From CAJXZP01 sp963974475 (GTDB lineage Bacteria; Bacteroidota; Bacteroidia; Flavobacteriales_G; Salibacteraceae), in assembly GCA_963974475.1 (NCBI GenBank), contig CAXBCR010000001.1:186001-250000 (forward strand): DNA of 64,000 nt, given 5' to 3'. The notes under the pieces are model-generated. The model was not told the origin of the DNA. It made no database searches and worked only from the letters and a program-made list of their open reading frames with translations. Positions within the stretch are counted from its first letter, which is position 1. Each line of letters opens with the position of its first letter. The translations under genes were made by a program, and so were the position numbers. This document shows, piece by piece, positions 9,600-18,292 of the stretch.

Positions 9600-10499
9600 A
9601 TGAAAAAATTAGTCATATTAGCAATCGTAATTCTAGCAGTACAATTAGGGTACTCTCAAAACTTAAAACCTTACATTTTGGGAATTCAAACCACTGAATC
9701 GGTAGCTGCTATAAAAGCTAAGGTAAAAACCAATCTAGCTAAAAATGCCATTAAAGTGGTAGGTGAATACCAGCCAGCCAATGATCAAAATAGGTGGATC
9801 ATCGTTTTCACCTCATCTGAGCTAGAATCTGCAGTAAAATCTATTGGAGGTCTAACTGGTTTTGCTGCCACACTGAGGGTGGCAATTACGCAAGAAAATG
9901 GCCAAACCCTAGTTTCCTACACTAATCCAAATTATTGGGGAAATGCATATTTTCAAGATAATTTCTCAAAGGTATCCTCTCAATATAGCGCCTTAAATTC
10001 ACATTTAGAAAACGCCATGAAACAATCAGGAACCTTTAAGGGCTCCTCATTTGGTTCGGATAAAGGATTATCAGCCAAAGAACTTCAGGGCTACCACTAT
10101 ATGATGGGAATGCCATATTTTGATGACCCCGTTGAATTGGAGGATTTTGATAGCTATTCCAAAGCCATTGCAAAAATAGATGCCTCCGTAAAAGTAGGCA
10201 CACCTAATTTAAAAATGGTATATAAAGTTTCCATACCAGGAAAAGAACTAACCTTATACGGTTTCGCATTGGCAGGGGAAAATGGAGAGAGTCAATTCAT
10301 GCCAATTATTGATGGAGACTCACCCAAACACACCGCATTTTTACCTTATGAAGTTTTGGTAAAAGGAGATCAAGTGATGATACTTCATGGAAGGTATAGA
10401 ATTGCGCTCGCTTTTCCAGATTTAACCATGGGTACATTTAGTAAAATCATGTCCACCCCTGGTGCTATTGAAGATTTATTAAAACAATTGGTAGAATAA
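9600..10499 (+). CDS. Exported protein of unknown function
   Basis: Start chosen at 9600 because it yields a clean signal peptide (MKKLVILAIVILAVQLGYSQ); an in-frame start at 9555 would add 15 hydrophilic residues ahead of it. The mature protein has about 280 residues. Its first domain ('YILGIQTTESVAAIKAKVK' and following) vaguely resembles small alpha-beta DUF302-type domains, but this is not certain. No transmembrane segment, lipobox or catalytic motif is visible. It has its own leader and is followed by a strong terminator, so it is probably monocistronic. Confidence 0.8.
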   Translation: MKKLVILAIVILAVQLGYSQNLKPYILGIQTTESVAAIKAKVKTNLAKNAIKVVGEYQPANDQNRWIIVFTSSELESAVKSIGGLTGFAATLRVAITQENGQTLVSYTNPNYWGNAYFQDNFSKVSSQYSALNSHLENAMKQSGTFKGSSFGSDKGLSAKELQGYHYMMGMPYFDDPVELEDFDSYSKAIAKIDASVKVGTPNLKMVYKVSIPGKELTLYGFALAGENGESQFMPIIDGDSPKHTAFLPYEVLVKGDQVMILHGRYRIALAFPDLTMGTFSKIMSTPGAIEDLLKQLVE

Positions 10500-10522
10500 A
10501 TCCCAAAATCTAAAAAATTCTG

Positions 10523-10562
10523 AATAGCTTCAATCGATATTAATGGATTGAAGCTATTTTTT
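10523..10562 (+). terminator. Intrinsic terminator
   Basis: A 13-bp perfect stem, AATAGCTTCAATC (10523-10535) with GATTGAAGCTATT (10546-10558), followed by T-rich sequence, 23 bases after the preceding stop codon. Confidence 0.85.
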
Positions 10563-10714
10563 ATTTAACAAACTCATAAAACAAGATTATAATCACCTAA
10601 ATCTTCTCTTTAAAATCATACTTTTGCCGCTCAAATTTTAGTTTCTAATACGAGTAAAATCGAGGCTCTTTTCTAAAAGCAGGTAAGGTTTTATCTCCTA
10701 AAACATTATAGATA

Positions 10715-12937
10715 ATGCAAAAAGCAAAAATTATTTATACCAAAACAGATGAAGCTCCCGCTTTGGCCACCCAATCATTTCTACCTATTGTTAAAGCATT
10801 TACCCACAAATCCGGTATCGCTTTTGAAACAAAAGACATTTCTTTAGCAGCTCGTATACTAAGTTTGTTTCCTGAATATTTAACGGAAGAACAACGTGTA
10901 CCAGACGCATTGGCTGAATTAGGAGATTTAGTACTCCAACCAGAGGCAAACATTATAAAACTACCCAACGTTTCTGCCTCGGTACCTCAATTGGTAAGGG
11001 CTGTAACAGAATTGCAAAACAAGGGATATAAAATTCCAGACTATCCTGCTTCTCCAACTACTGATGAGGAAAAAGAACTTCAAATCCGTTACGGAAAAGT
11101 TAAAGGTAGCGCGGTAAACCCCGTTCTTCGTGAAGGCAACTCTGACAGGAGAGCACCGAAAGCTGTAAAAGATTATGTTCGTCAACACCCGCACTCCATG
11201 GGCATTTGGACCTCAGAATCAAAATCACACGTAGCACACATGGTAGATGGTGATTTTTACGGGAGCGAAAAATCGGTTGAATTAAAAACAGAGGGAAACG
11301 TAAGAATTGAATTTACAGATACAGACGGTAAAACCACCGTACTAAAAGAAAGTACCCCCGTTTTAGAAGGTGAAATCATTGATGCATCTGTAATGAGCGA
11401 TGCCAAACTAAAAGCATTTTTAGCGCAAGAAATTGTGGATGCAAAAAATGAAGGTGTTTTGTTCTCTGTGCATTTAAAAGCAACCATGATGAAGGTTTCT
11501 GACCCTGTCATTTTTGGAACAACGGTTGCTGTATTTTACAAAGACCTATTAAACAAATATGCAACTGAACTCAACCAAATCGACTTTAATCCAAATAATG
11601 GATTTGCTGATTTATATGCCAAGCTTGAACAACTAGATGAATCTAAGCAGGCCGAAATCAAGGCGGAGATTCAAGCAATTTATGCCAAAAACCCAGAAAT
11701 TGCCATGGTTAATTCCGACAAAGGTATTACTAATTTACACGTGCCTAGTGATGTAATTATTGACGCATCAATGCCGGCTGCAATTCGAAACGCTGGTCAA
11801 ATGTGGGGGCCTGATGGAAAAGCAAAAGACACCAAATTTGTGATTCCAGACAGATGTTATGCTACCATTTATCAAGAAACAATTAACTTTTGTAAAGTAA
11901 ATGGTGCATTTAATCCTGCAACAATGGGTAGTGTATCCAATGTAGGTTTAATGGCTCAAAAAGCGGAAGAATATGGATCTCATGATAAAACTTTCCATAT
12001 TTCAGCTGCCGGAACTGTAAACGTAATTGACCAAAACGGTGACATCTTAATTCAACACGTTGTGGAAAAGGGTGATATTTGGAGAATGTGTCAGGCGAAA
12101 GATGCTCCTATTCAGGATTGGGTGAAGTTAGCCGTAAAAAGAGCTAGAGCAACTGGCGTTCCTGCTATTTTCTGGTTGGATCCGGAAAGAGGCCATGACG
12201 CACAAGTAATCAAAAAGGTAGAAAAATATTTGAAAAATTACGATTTATCTGGAATCGTTGTTAGAATAATGTCCCCAAATGAAGCAATTAATTTTTCAAT
12301 GGAGCGCATTGTTCAAGGCTTAGACACCATCTCGGTTACAGGTAATGTTTTGCGTGATTATTTAACTGATCTATTTCCCATTTTAGAAGTTGGAACAAGC
12401 GCCAAAATGTTATCCATCGTTCCTTTAATGAGTGGAGGAGGATTATTTGAAACGGGTGCTGGAGGTTCTGCCCCAAAACACGTACAACAATTTATTGATG
12501 AAGGCCATTTACGTTGGGATTCTTTAGGAGAATTCTTGGCTCTTTCTGTTTCATTAGAACACTTTGCAGAAACGCACAACAATCCAAAAGCAGCCATCCT
12601 AGGTGAAACACTTGATACAGCCACTGGAATTTTATTAGGAAACGATAAATCTCCTTCTAGAAAAGTAAATGAAATTGACAACCGTGGTTCTCATTTTTAC
12701 GTTGCCTTATATTGGGCGCAAGAATTAGCCAAACAAGACAAGGACTTAGAGCTGAAAGAACAATTTACTTCCATCGCCAAACAACTCGTTGAAAACGAAA
12801 ATAAAATTGTTGAGGAGTTATTAAATGCACAGGGAAGCCATGTTGAAATAAATGGTTATTATTTCGGAGATGATAATTTAATCGCTTCTGCAATGAGACC
12901 AAGTAACGCTTTAAACGGAATAATAAATTCAATTTAA
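10715..12937 (+). CDS. icd: NADP-dependent isocitrate dehydrogenase, monomeric type
   Basis: TCA-cycle enzyme converting isocitrate to 2-oxoglutarate and CO2 with NADPH formation. At 740 residues it has the length of the monomeric (IDH-II) family, unrelated in layout to the roughly 400-residue homodimeric form. Family stretches are visible throughout: 'ILSLFPEYLTEEQRVPDAL', 'YGKVKGSAVNPVLREGNSDRR', 'HPHSMGIW', 'GVPAIFWLDPERGHDAQ' and 'MLSIVPLMSGGGLFETGAGG'. It is cytoplasmic. It has its own terminator and no operon partners. Confidence 0.96.
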   Translation: MQKAKIIYTKTDEAPALATQSFLPIVKAFTHKSGIAFETKDISLAARILSLFPEYLTEEQRVPDALAELGDLVLQPEANIIKLPNVSASVPQLVRAVTELQNKGYKIPDYPASPTTDEEKELQIRYGKVKGSAVNPVLREGNSDRRAPKAVKDYVRQHPHSMGIWTSESKSHVAHMVDGDFYGSEKSVELKTEGNVRIEFTDTDGKTTVLKESTPVLEGEIIDASVMSDAKLKAFLAQEIVDAKNEGVLFSVHLKATMMKVSDPVIFGTTVAVFYKDLLNKYATELNQIDFNPNNGFADLYAKLEQLDESKQAEIKAEIQAIYAKNPEIAMVNSDKGITNLHVPSDVIIDASMPAAIRNAGQMWGPDGKAKDTKFVIPDRCYATIYQETINFCKVNGAFNPATMGSVSNVGLMAQKAEEYGSHDKTFHISAAGTVNVIDQNGDILIQHVVEKGDIWRMCQAKDAPIQDWVKLAVKRARATGVPAIFWLDPERGHDAQVIKKVEKYLKNYDLSGIVVRIMSPNEAINFSMERIVQGLDTISVTGNVLRDYLTDLFPILEVGTSAKMLSIVPLMSGGGLFETGAGGSAPKHVQQFIDEGHLRWDSLGEFLALSVSLEHFAETHNNPKAAILGETLDTATGILLGNDKSPSRKVNEIDNRGSHFYVALYWAQELAKQDKDLELKEQFTSIAKQLVENENKIVEELLNAQGSHVEINGYYFGDDNLIASAMRPSNALNGIINSI

Positions 12938-12957
12938 GCTGTACAAATACCAGTTTT

Positions 12958-12993
12958 AAAAAGGTCATCTATAGTCAATAGATGGCCTTTTTC
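12958..12993 (+). terminator. Intrinsic terminator after isocitrate dehydrogenase
   Basis: Stem AAAGGTCATCTAT (12960-12972) pairs with ATAGATGGCCTTT (12978-12990) with one G-T pair, followed by T-rich sequence. Confidence 0.85.
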
Positions 12994-13131
12994 TTTGCCC
13001 CACTTTTTAACATCACCTCAGTTCCAACCACAAGAACTACACGATAATTGGCTCAATCAAGAACAATGGAATGTCATATTTTCTATATATTTGGTTGAAT
13101 AAATATTGGACTTTATAAAAAAACAAACACC

Positions 13132-13710
13132 ATGAAAAAAATCAAACTTTTAGCACTTGTTGCAATTACCATTTTACCTTCCTTTAAAACCTTTGCTGGC
13201 GATGATGACAATAGCAAAAAAGGAATTCGAGCAGGTTGGCAAATTTCAAATTTTTATACGGATGGCAATCAGGTTGAAGAAAACCTAAGCTCTTTTTACT
13301 TAGGCGTATATGGAGAAAAAAAACTACTTCCGCTATTAAGGTTAGGTTCAGGAATTGAATATAACTCGACCGGAACCACCTCCAACACCCTCGATGCGAA
13401 ATTTGTTAGACATGCCATTTCTGTACCGGTTTACTTGAAGGTGAAATTAGGACCTGTTTTTGCACTTGGTGGAGCGGCTGCAAATTTTGGCATTGCCAAT
13501 AAATTTTCAATTGCAGGAGAAAATGTTGAAATACCTGATGAATCCAAAACCAAAGTTTTCAACCTACCTGTTTATTTAGGTCTGGGTGTCAAATTTTTAA
13601 TGATTTCCATTGAGGCTCGGTACCATGTGGGCACTTTAGATTTAGACAAATCTAACAATAGCCAAATGAACAATAGATACTTTCAACTTGGAGCAGCAGT
13701 TTCATTCTAA
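13132..13710 (+). CDS. Outer membrane beta-barrel protein (porin-family fold)
   Basis: A protein of 192 residues with a signal peptide ending near 'KTFAG'. The rest consists of alternating amphipathic strands ('GIRAGWQISNFY', 'FYLGVYGEKKLL', 'LPVYLGLGVKFLMISIEARY') and ends with 'FQLGAAVSF', a C-terminal Phe typical of outer membrane barrels. It fits the OMP_b-brl type of small eight-stranded barrels common in Bacteroidota. Substrate or partner unknown. It is flanked by terminators on both sides, so it is a single-gene unit. Confidence 0.8.
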   Translation: MKKIKLLALVAITILPSFKTFAGDDDNSKKGIRAGWQISNFYTDGNQVEENLSSFYLGVYGEKKLLPLLRLGSGIEYNSTGTTSNTLDAKFVRHAISVPVYLKVKLGPVFALGGAAANFGIANKFSIAGENVEIPDESKTKVFNLPVYLGLGVKFLMISIEARYHVGTLDLDKSNNSQMNNRYFQLGAAVSF

Positions 13711-13730
13711 ATAGATACAAATAATGGATT

Positions 13731-13767
13731 AATAAAACGCAAGCTTAGCATAAGCTTGCGTTTTATT
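13731..13767 (+). terminator. Intrinsic terminator
   Basis: A 17-bp perfect stem, AATAAAACGCAAGCTTA (13731-13747) with 13751-13767, and a 3-base loop. A/T runs on both flanks suggest it can act in both directions. Confidence 0.85.
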
Positions 13768-13834
13768 TTGCGGGTAAGTTTTCAACAATCCCAAAATAAC
13801 CTCCCTCTAAACTTCCCTCCTTTTCAAATGATTC

Positions 13835-13842
13835 TATTTTTG
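13835..13842 (+). promoter_or_regulatory. Promoter box of dnaX
   Basis: TATTTTTG matches the -7 consensus; TTC at 13813-13815 is exactly 19 bases upstream in the -33 position. Transcription would begin near 13849, which excludes the GTG and ATG codons at 13842 and 13845 as starts and favours the ATG at 13860. Confidence 0.4.
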
Positions 13843-13859
13843 TGATGATTAAAAATACT

Positions 13860-14942
13860 ATGGAAAAGTTTGTTGTTTCGGCACGTAAGTATAGACCAAC
13901 CACATGGGAAAGTGTTGTTGGCCAAAAAGGTATTACCGATACTTTAAAAACCGCTATAGAAAGCAATCACCTTGCCCAAGCATTTTTATTCACTGGTCCC
14001 AGAGGAGTTGGAAAAACTACCACTGCTAGAATTCTTGCAAAGACGATTAATCGAAATGATTTAAACCATGAGATAAGTGAGGATGAGGATTTTGCATTTA
14101 ATATTTTTGAATTGGATGCTGCCTCTAATAACTCGGTGGATGACATTCGACAATTAATTGATCAGGTTCGTATTCCACCACAGTTAGGCAGTCATAAAGT
14201 GTACATCATTGATGAGGTCCATATGCTGTCGGCTGCAGCTTTTAATGCATTTCTAAAAACATTAGAGGAGCCACCGGAACACGCTATTTTCATTCTTGCA
14301 ACTACTGAAAAGCATAAAATTATTCCCACTATTATTTCTAGATGTCAAGTTTTTGATTTTCAAAGAATAAGTGTGGCTGATATGGTCTCTTATTTACAAT
14401 TCATAGCCAAAGAAGAAGGGATTGTTGCAGATGAAAATGCGCTTCATACTATTGCACAAAAAGCTGATGGAGGAATGCGTGATGCATTATCCTTGTTTGA
14501 CCAAATTGTAAGTTTCTCCGGTGATAAGGTCACGTACGAAAACGTAATTGACAGTTTAAACATTCTCGATTTTGAATTTTATTTTAAAGCTACTGATTAC
14601 ATCATAAATCACGATGCTTCTGCTACCCTAATTCTATTTAATAGTGTGTTAGAAAAAGGTTTTGATGGTCATAATTTTATCGTTGGTATTGCCTCACATC
14701 TAAGAGATTTGTTGGTTTGTTCAAATGAAAAAACGGCTTCGTTACTAGAAACAAGTGAAAATTTAAAAGCGAGATACATTGATCAAGGAAAAAAATGTAC
14801 TCCAGCTTTTTTAATGGACGCATTACAATTACTTTCTGATGTTGATTATAGATATAAGTCGAGTAAAAATCAACGATTGCTTGTCGAAATTTGTTTAATG
14901 CAATTATCGTCTATATCTATGGGCGCTGAAAAAAAAAACTAA
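13860..14942 (+). CDS. dnaX: DNA polymerase III gamma subunit (short in-frame product of dnaX)
   Basis: Motor subunit of the clamp loader. Visible are the start 'MEKFVVSARKYRPTTW', Walker A 'GPRGVGKTT', Walker B 'VYIIDEVHML', the sensor region 'ILATTEKHKIIPTIISRCQ' with the arginine finger, and the collar domain to about residue 360. The Cys4 zinc module that usually follows Walker A is missing; only 'NRNDLNHEISEDEDFAFN' stands there. The frame ends with GAA AAA AAA AAC TAA at a run of ten A (14929-14938). The product of about 360 residues ends just after the three clamp-loader domains, as gamma does in other bacteria. The tau tail lies in the -1 frame downstream. Confidence 0.92.
   Translation: MEKFVVSARKYRPTTWESVVGQKGITDTLKTAIESNHLAQAFLFTGPRGVGKTTTARILAKTINRNDLNHEISEDEDFAFNIFELDAASNNSVDDIRQLIDQVRIPPQLGSHKVYIIDEVHMLSAAAFNAFLKTLEEPPEHAIFILATTEKHKIIPTIISRCQVFDFQRISVADMVSYLQFIAKEEGIVADENALHTIAQKADGGMRDALSLFDQIVSFSGDKVTYENVIDSLNILDFEFYFKATDYIINHDASATLILFNSVLEKGFDGHNFIVGIASHLRDLLVCSNEKTASLLETSENLKARYIDQGKKCTPAFLMDALQLLSDVDYRYKSSKNQRLLVEICLMQLSSISMGAEKKN
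14929..14938 (+). promoter_or_regulatory. A10 slippery run, putative dnaX recoding site
   Basis: Ten consecutive A directly before an in-frame stop (14940-14942). A -1 ribosomal slip, or an extra A added by RNA polymerase, would carry translation into the frame that stays open to 15577. Only a weak pairing (ACCTTT 14945-14950 with AAAGGT 14984-14989) is visible downstream, so transcriptional slippage, as in Thermus dnaX, seems the more likely mechanism. Inference. Confidence 0.6.
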
Positions 14943-15577
14943 AAACCTTTCTTGACTACCCACTTTACGTTAAAGGATTAACAAAAGGTGCGGATAAAAC
15001 TATTGGGGCAACCCCAGAACCAAAACCAGTTCAAAAGGCGGTGACTCAAGTAGCCACAAAACCGGTTTCTAAACCCATGCCGAGTACCTCAACTAAAAAG
15101 GTATTAACTTCCACATCCCAAATTCAGAAAACACGTAGAAAGTCCATTATTCGGATTAAACCATCGGAAAAATCGGAGAAAATTGCAGAAGTAATTGACC
15201 ATGGTAACCAAGGATTTTCAGAAAATCAACTGCAATCGTACTGGGAACAATATGCGAAAAAAGTAAAAGCAAGTTCAGGCGGTTTCTCTGCTAGTATACT
15301 TGCAAATTCTCAACCAATATTAAGAGATGACAAAAAGACAATTCATGTTATATTTCGCAACCAAACCAACGAATTAGAATTTGGTAAGTTGTCGCTTGGT
15401 TTATTGGAGTTTTTGAAATTAAATTTAAAGAATAGCCATATTACTTTTACAACGGAAGTTAACGAAACAAAGGCAAAAAAGGTGCTCTATACCAATAGAG
15501 ATAAATTTAACCACTTTTCAAAAACATATCCAAAATTGAATGATTGGGCTCAGAAATTAGGAATCGAATTGAAGTAA
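14936..15577 (+). CDS. dnaX: dnaX tau-specific C-terminal part (reached by -1 frameshift)
   Basis: The -1 frame is open without a stop from the A10 run at 14929-14938 to 15577. After the shift it would read E-K-K-K-L-K-T-F-L-D-Y-P, a Pro/Lys-rich linker, then a compact C-terminal domain from about 15205 ('SENQLQSYWEQYAKKVK' to 'WAQKLGIELK'). That domain resembles the DnaX tail of Flavobacteriia. Tau tails bind DnaB helicase and the polymerase alpha subunit. A GTG at 15041 could start a separate protein, but it would begin inside the linker with no ribosome binding site. A sequencing error in the homopolymer is the main alternative. Confidence 0.8.
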   Translation, partial: KLKTFLDYPLYVKGLTKGADKTIGATPEPKPVQKAVTQVATKPVSKPMPSTSTKKVLTSTSQIQKTRRKSIIRIKPSEKSEKIAEVIDHGNQGFSENQLQSYWEQYAKKVKASSGGFSASILANSQPILRDDKKTIHVIFRNQTNELEFGKLSLGLLEFLKLNLKNSHITFTTEVNETKAKKVLYTNRDKFNHFSKTYPKLNDWAQKLGIELK

Positions 15578-15583
15578 TAGAAA

Positions 15584-17491
15584 TTATCTTACTACAAATG
15601 GTTTTGTAGCCATTTGGTTTTGATCACTAACAATTCTTAAGTAATACGTGCCTGAAGCAAAATCAGATACATTTACACTATACGCATGGTTCTTACCTAA
15701 ATAATATTCCGTTTTTTCAAATACTAATTTACCTACAACATCAAATACTGCATAGTTGATTTCATTTATATTAGCTCCATCTAATTTGAAGTTCACCAGA
15801 GAAGTTGCTAATGTTGGGTAAACCTCTAAATTTTCATTTACATAGATATTTGGAGATCCTTGCGGGAAAATCCCCACAGACTTAGTAAAGTAGGTAGTAT
15901 CACATTTATTACTAGCTTCCAATGTAACGGTATAAATACCCGGATTACGATAACTATGATTTGGATTCACATCTGTTGAAAAATCCCCATCCCCAAAACT
16001 CCAGTTTAACTTTGTGGATACATTCGATAAATTAGTGAAGTTAACATCTGGACTAATTACATTCTCTGTAAAATTTGCAACTGGATAAGGTAATTCCGTA
16101 ACCACTAAATCGTCCGTAGCATAGCAGCCATTCAACGATACCGTAACGGAATATGTACCCGAAGCACCTACCCAATTACTTATTCCTGTGTCTCCATTGT
16201 TCCACAAATAACTATCATATAATCCTAAAATATAAAAGTAATCCCCATCTCCTTTACAGTTAACGCGATCAGAACCCAAATCAACCATAACATTTTGATT
16301 AATTATGGTTATTGAATCATTTGTACTACATCCATTTGAATTTGTAACGGTAACCATATAAGTCCCAGGAGAATAAGCAACCGTTTGGGGAGCAACAGTA
16401 CCATCAGACCATTCATATTGAGAATACCAACCGGCACTTATCACTAGAGGTTCCATGTTACACATTAAACTATCCGTAAAAACAATTGGGACAATAGAAT
16501 CTTGAACTACTTCAACGGTATCAAATCCCAAACAACCATTTACACCTGTTACAGTAACTTCATAAAAACCAACAGTCGATGTTACTATACTTTGAGTCGT
16601 TTCTCCAGTACTCCATAAGTACGAGGTATAATTAGCCGCTGCATTCAGGGTAGCAGAATCTCCATTGCAAATGTTAACTTGTGGAGTTGGCAACGGATTT
16701 GGAACCGCCAAATATTGAACCGTCATGCTGTCTACATAGGTACATCCGGTGGTATCTGTTACCATAACCGAATAAATTCCTTCTTGATAAATTGTCAATA
16801 CACTGTCATTACCTGCTCCCCAATTAACAGAGACAAAACCCGAATCAATCAGCGGTACAAAAATATCACCAGCACACAATATGGTATCTCCAGGTAATAA
16901 TGCTGATGGAAAATCATGGCTTCCAACTTGAATAGAATCAGCCGCAGAACATCCATTTTGATCTGTTACTGTTACCGCGTAATCTCCACTAGAATTTATC
17001 GTTACAGAAGAAGAGTTACTTCCATTATTCCAACTATAATGTCCTAATCCTGATGGAACTGAAGCCTGAAAACTTTCATTTATACAAATAGTTGTATCTG
17101 TTAACACATTCAAATTAAACGGAGGCAACACATGAACATTAATAATTAGGCTATCGTTACTTTGATTGCCATCGGCTGCACCAAGGTCTACCCAAAGTGA
17201 AATGGGATAAGTACCAGTATCTGCAAATGTTAAATTCGTTAGGGTAATTAATTCTCCTGTACTTGGATAAATAACTCCTGACCAAGAAATACTACCTAGT
17301 TGAGCATCGGTAAAGTACCAGCCCAAATCCATTGCAACAATGGTGTCCGTACCAGAATTGAAAATAGTAACCTCTAAATCGCCATTGTTCTTATCCGAAT
17401 AACAGATAGATAAATCTGAAGAATTTAAAATATTGGCATCAGATAATATTGAACCATGTCCAGCGAAGGCAGAAAAATTAGACCATAGCAA
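15584..17491 (-). CDS. T9SS-exported protein with Ig-like repeats and a PKD domain (start unclear)
   Basis: Surface or secreted protein of about 635 residues or slightly more. In order: an N-terminal beta domain; four or five Ig-like repeats of the gliding-motility type, each with 'YxWSxG...Y.VTVTD.NGC'; a PKD domain ('WSFGDGDFSTDVNPNHSY'); and a T9SS type A sorting domain ('LEVYPTLATSLVNF' to 'GTYYLRIVSDQNQMATKPF'). The first usable start in this frame is TTG at 17491, which cuts into an apparent signal peptide. An ATG at 17565 lies one frame off; one more A in the minus-strand A5 run (17519-17523) would join it to a full signal peptide. Probable roles are adhesion or biofilm, by family only. 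Confidence 0.85.
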   Translation of the reverse strand: MLWSNFSAFAGHGSILSDANILNSSDLSICYSDKNNGDLEVTIFNSGTDTIVAMDLGWYFTDAQLGSISWSGVIYPSTGELITLTNLTFADTGTYPISLWVDLGAADGNQSNDSLIINVHVLPPFNLNVLTDTTICINESFQASVPSGLGHYSWNNGSNSSSVTINSSGDYAVTVTDQNGCSAADSIQVGSHDFPSALLPGDTILCAGDIFVPLIDSGFVSVNWGAGNDSVLTIYQEGIYSVMVTDTTGCTYVDSMTVQYLAVPNPLPTPQVNICNGDSATLNAAANYTSYLWSTGETTQSIVTSTVGFYEVTVTGVNGCLGFDTVEVVQDSIVPIVFTDSLMCNMEPLVISAGWYSQYEWSDGTVAPQTVAYSPGTYMVTVTNSNGCSTNDSITIINQNVMVDLGSDRVNCKGDGDYFYILGLYDSYLWNNGDTGISNWVGASGTYSVTVSLNGCYATDDLVVTELPYPVANFTENVISPDVNFTNLSNVSTKLNWSFGDGDFSTDVNPNHSYRNPGIYTVTLEASNKCDTTYFTKSVGIFPQGSPNIYVNENLEVYPTLATSLVNFKLDGANINEINYAVFDVVGKLVFEKTEYYLGKNHAYSVNVSDFASGTYYLRIVSDQNQMATKPFVVR

Positions 17492-17686
17492 TAGAATAGC
17501 AATTAAACCTAAACCTGATTTTTGCTTCCATTTTGTTTGGTATTTTCCTTCTGATTTGATGCCATAAAGATAATCAATAATCTCACTTTACAAATACTCT
17601 CTAAATATTTGATATTAAATAACTAAAAGTTTATTAGACCCTAATCAGAATAAGTACTATGCGATTACCATTTACAGAATTACAGG

Positions 17687-18253
17687 CTACTTCCGGTCAA
17701 AAATATGATGATTGAAATTTTCAGGGTATTTGGCAACAATATTTTTATAAAAGTTTTCCATGTAAGTGAAATCCTTTTCAAAATCACCGGATGGGTAAAA
17801 GAGTTCTCCTAAATGCACTTCCTTGGTAGTGTATTTTGGATAGGCCAAAAGAATGGGTACATCCATGGCAATAGCTACTCGGTAAAACCCGGTTTTCCAT
17901 TTTGCAACCCTCTTTCTAGTCCCTTCAGGAGTAAAAAGCATAGCTAAGGCCTCGTGACCCGCAACAATTTCTTTCAATTGAACGACAAATTCTTTGGATT
18001 GGTTTTTTCTATCCACACCAATTCCGCCTAAAAGCTTAATAATAAATCCATAAGGAGAATCTACATGTTCCTTTTTAATCAAAAATTTACCTGGCACACC
18101 CAAACGCCACATTGTTGGCATGGCTAAAAAAAAATCCATATTAGTGGTATGCGGTGCCGCTATGAGAACGAATTTTTTCACATCAGAAGGTACCCCTCCA
18201 ACTAATTTCCATCCCGATAATTTAAATAATAATTCTCCCAACCATTTTTTCAT
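17687..18253 (-). CDS. Lysophospholipid acyltransferase-family protein (PlsC-like)
   Basis: A 188-residue protein of the glycerolipid acyltransferase family. The catalytic HX4D box is 'PHTTNMDF' and the second conserved block is 'FTPEGTRKRV', corresponding to the usual FPEGTR. It lacks the N-terminal membrane helix typical of full-size PlsC. Related Bacteroidota proteins are annotated as 1-acyl-sn-glycerol-3-phosphate acyltransferase, but the actual acceptor is not evident. Start set at ATG 18253; a GTG lies two codons upstream. It is on the same strand as the helicase gene that ends upstream of it. Confidence 0.85.
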   Translation of the reverse strand: MKKWLGELLFKLSGWKLVGGVPSDVKKFVLIAAPHTTNMDFFLAMPTMWRLGVPGKFLIKKEHVDSPYGFIIKLLGGIGVDRKNQSKEFVVQLKEIVAGHEALAMLFTPEGTRKRVAKWKTGFYRVAIAMDVPILLAYPKYTTKEVHLGELFYPSGDFEKDFTYMENFYKNIVAKYPENFNHHIFDRK

Positions 18254-18292
18254 ACTCACAAATGTAATACTCCTACTTTGCTCCGGAAGAAA

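Noticed and set aside
15041..15577. Separate gene downstream of dnaX starting at GTG 15041
   Set aside because: The same frame is open back to the A10 run at 14929-14938 and the protein matches the tau tail; no ribosome binding site at 15041.
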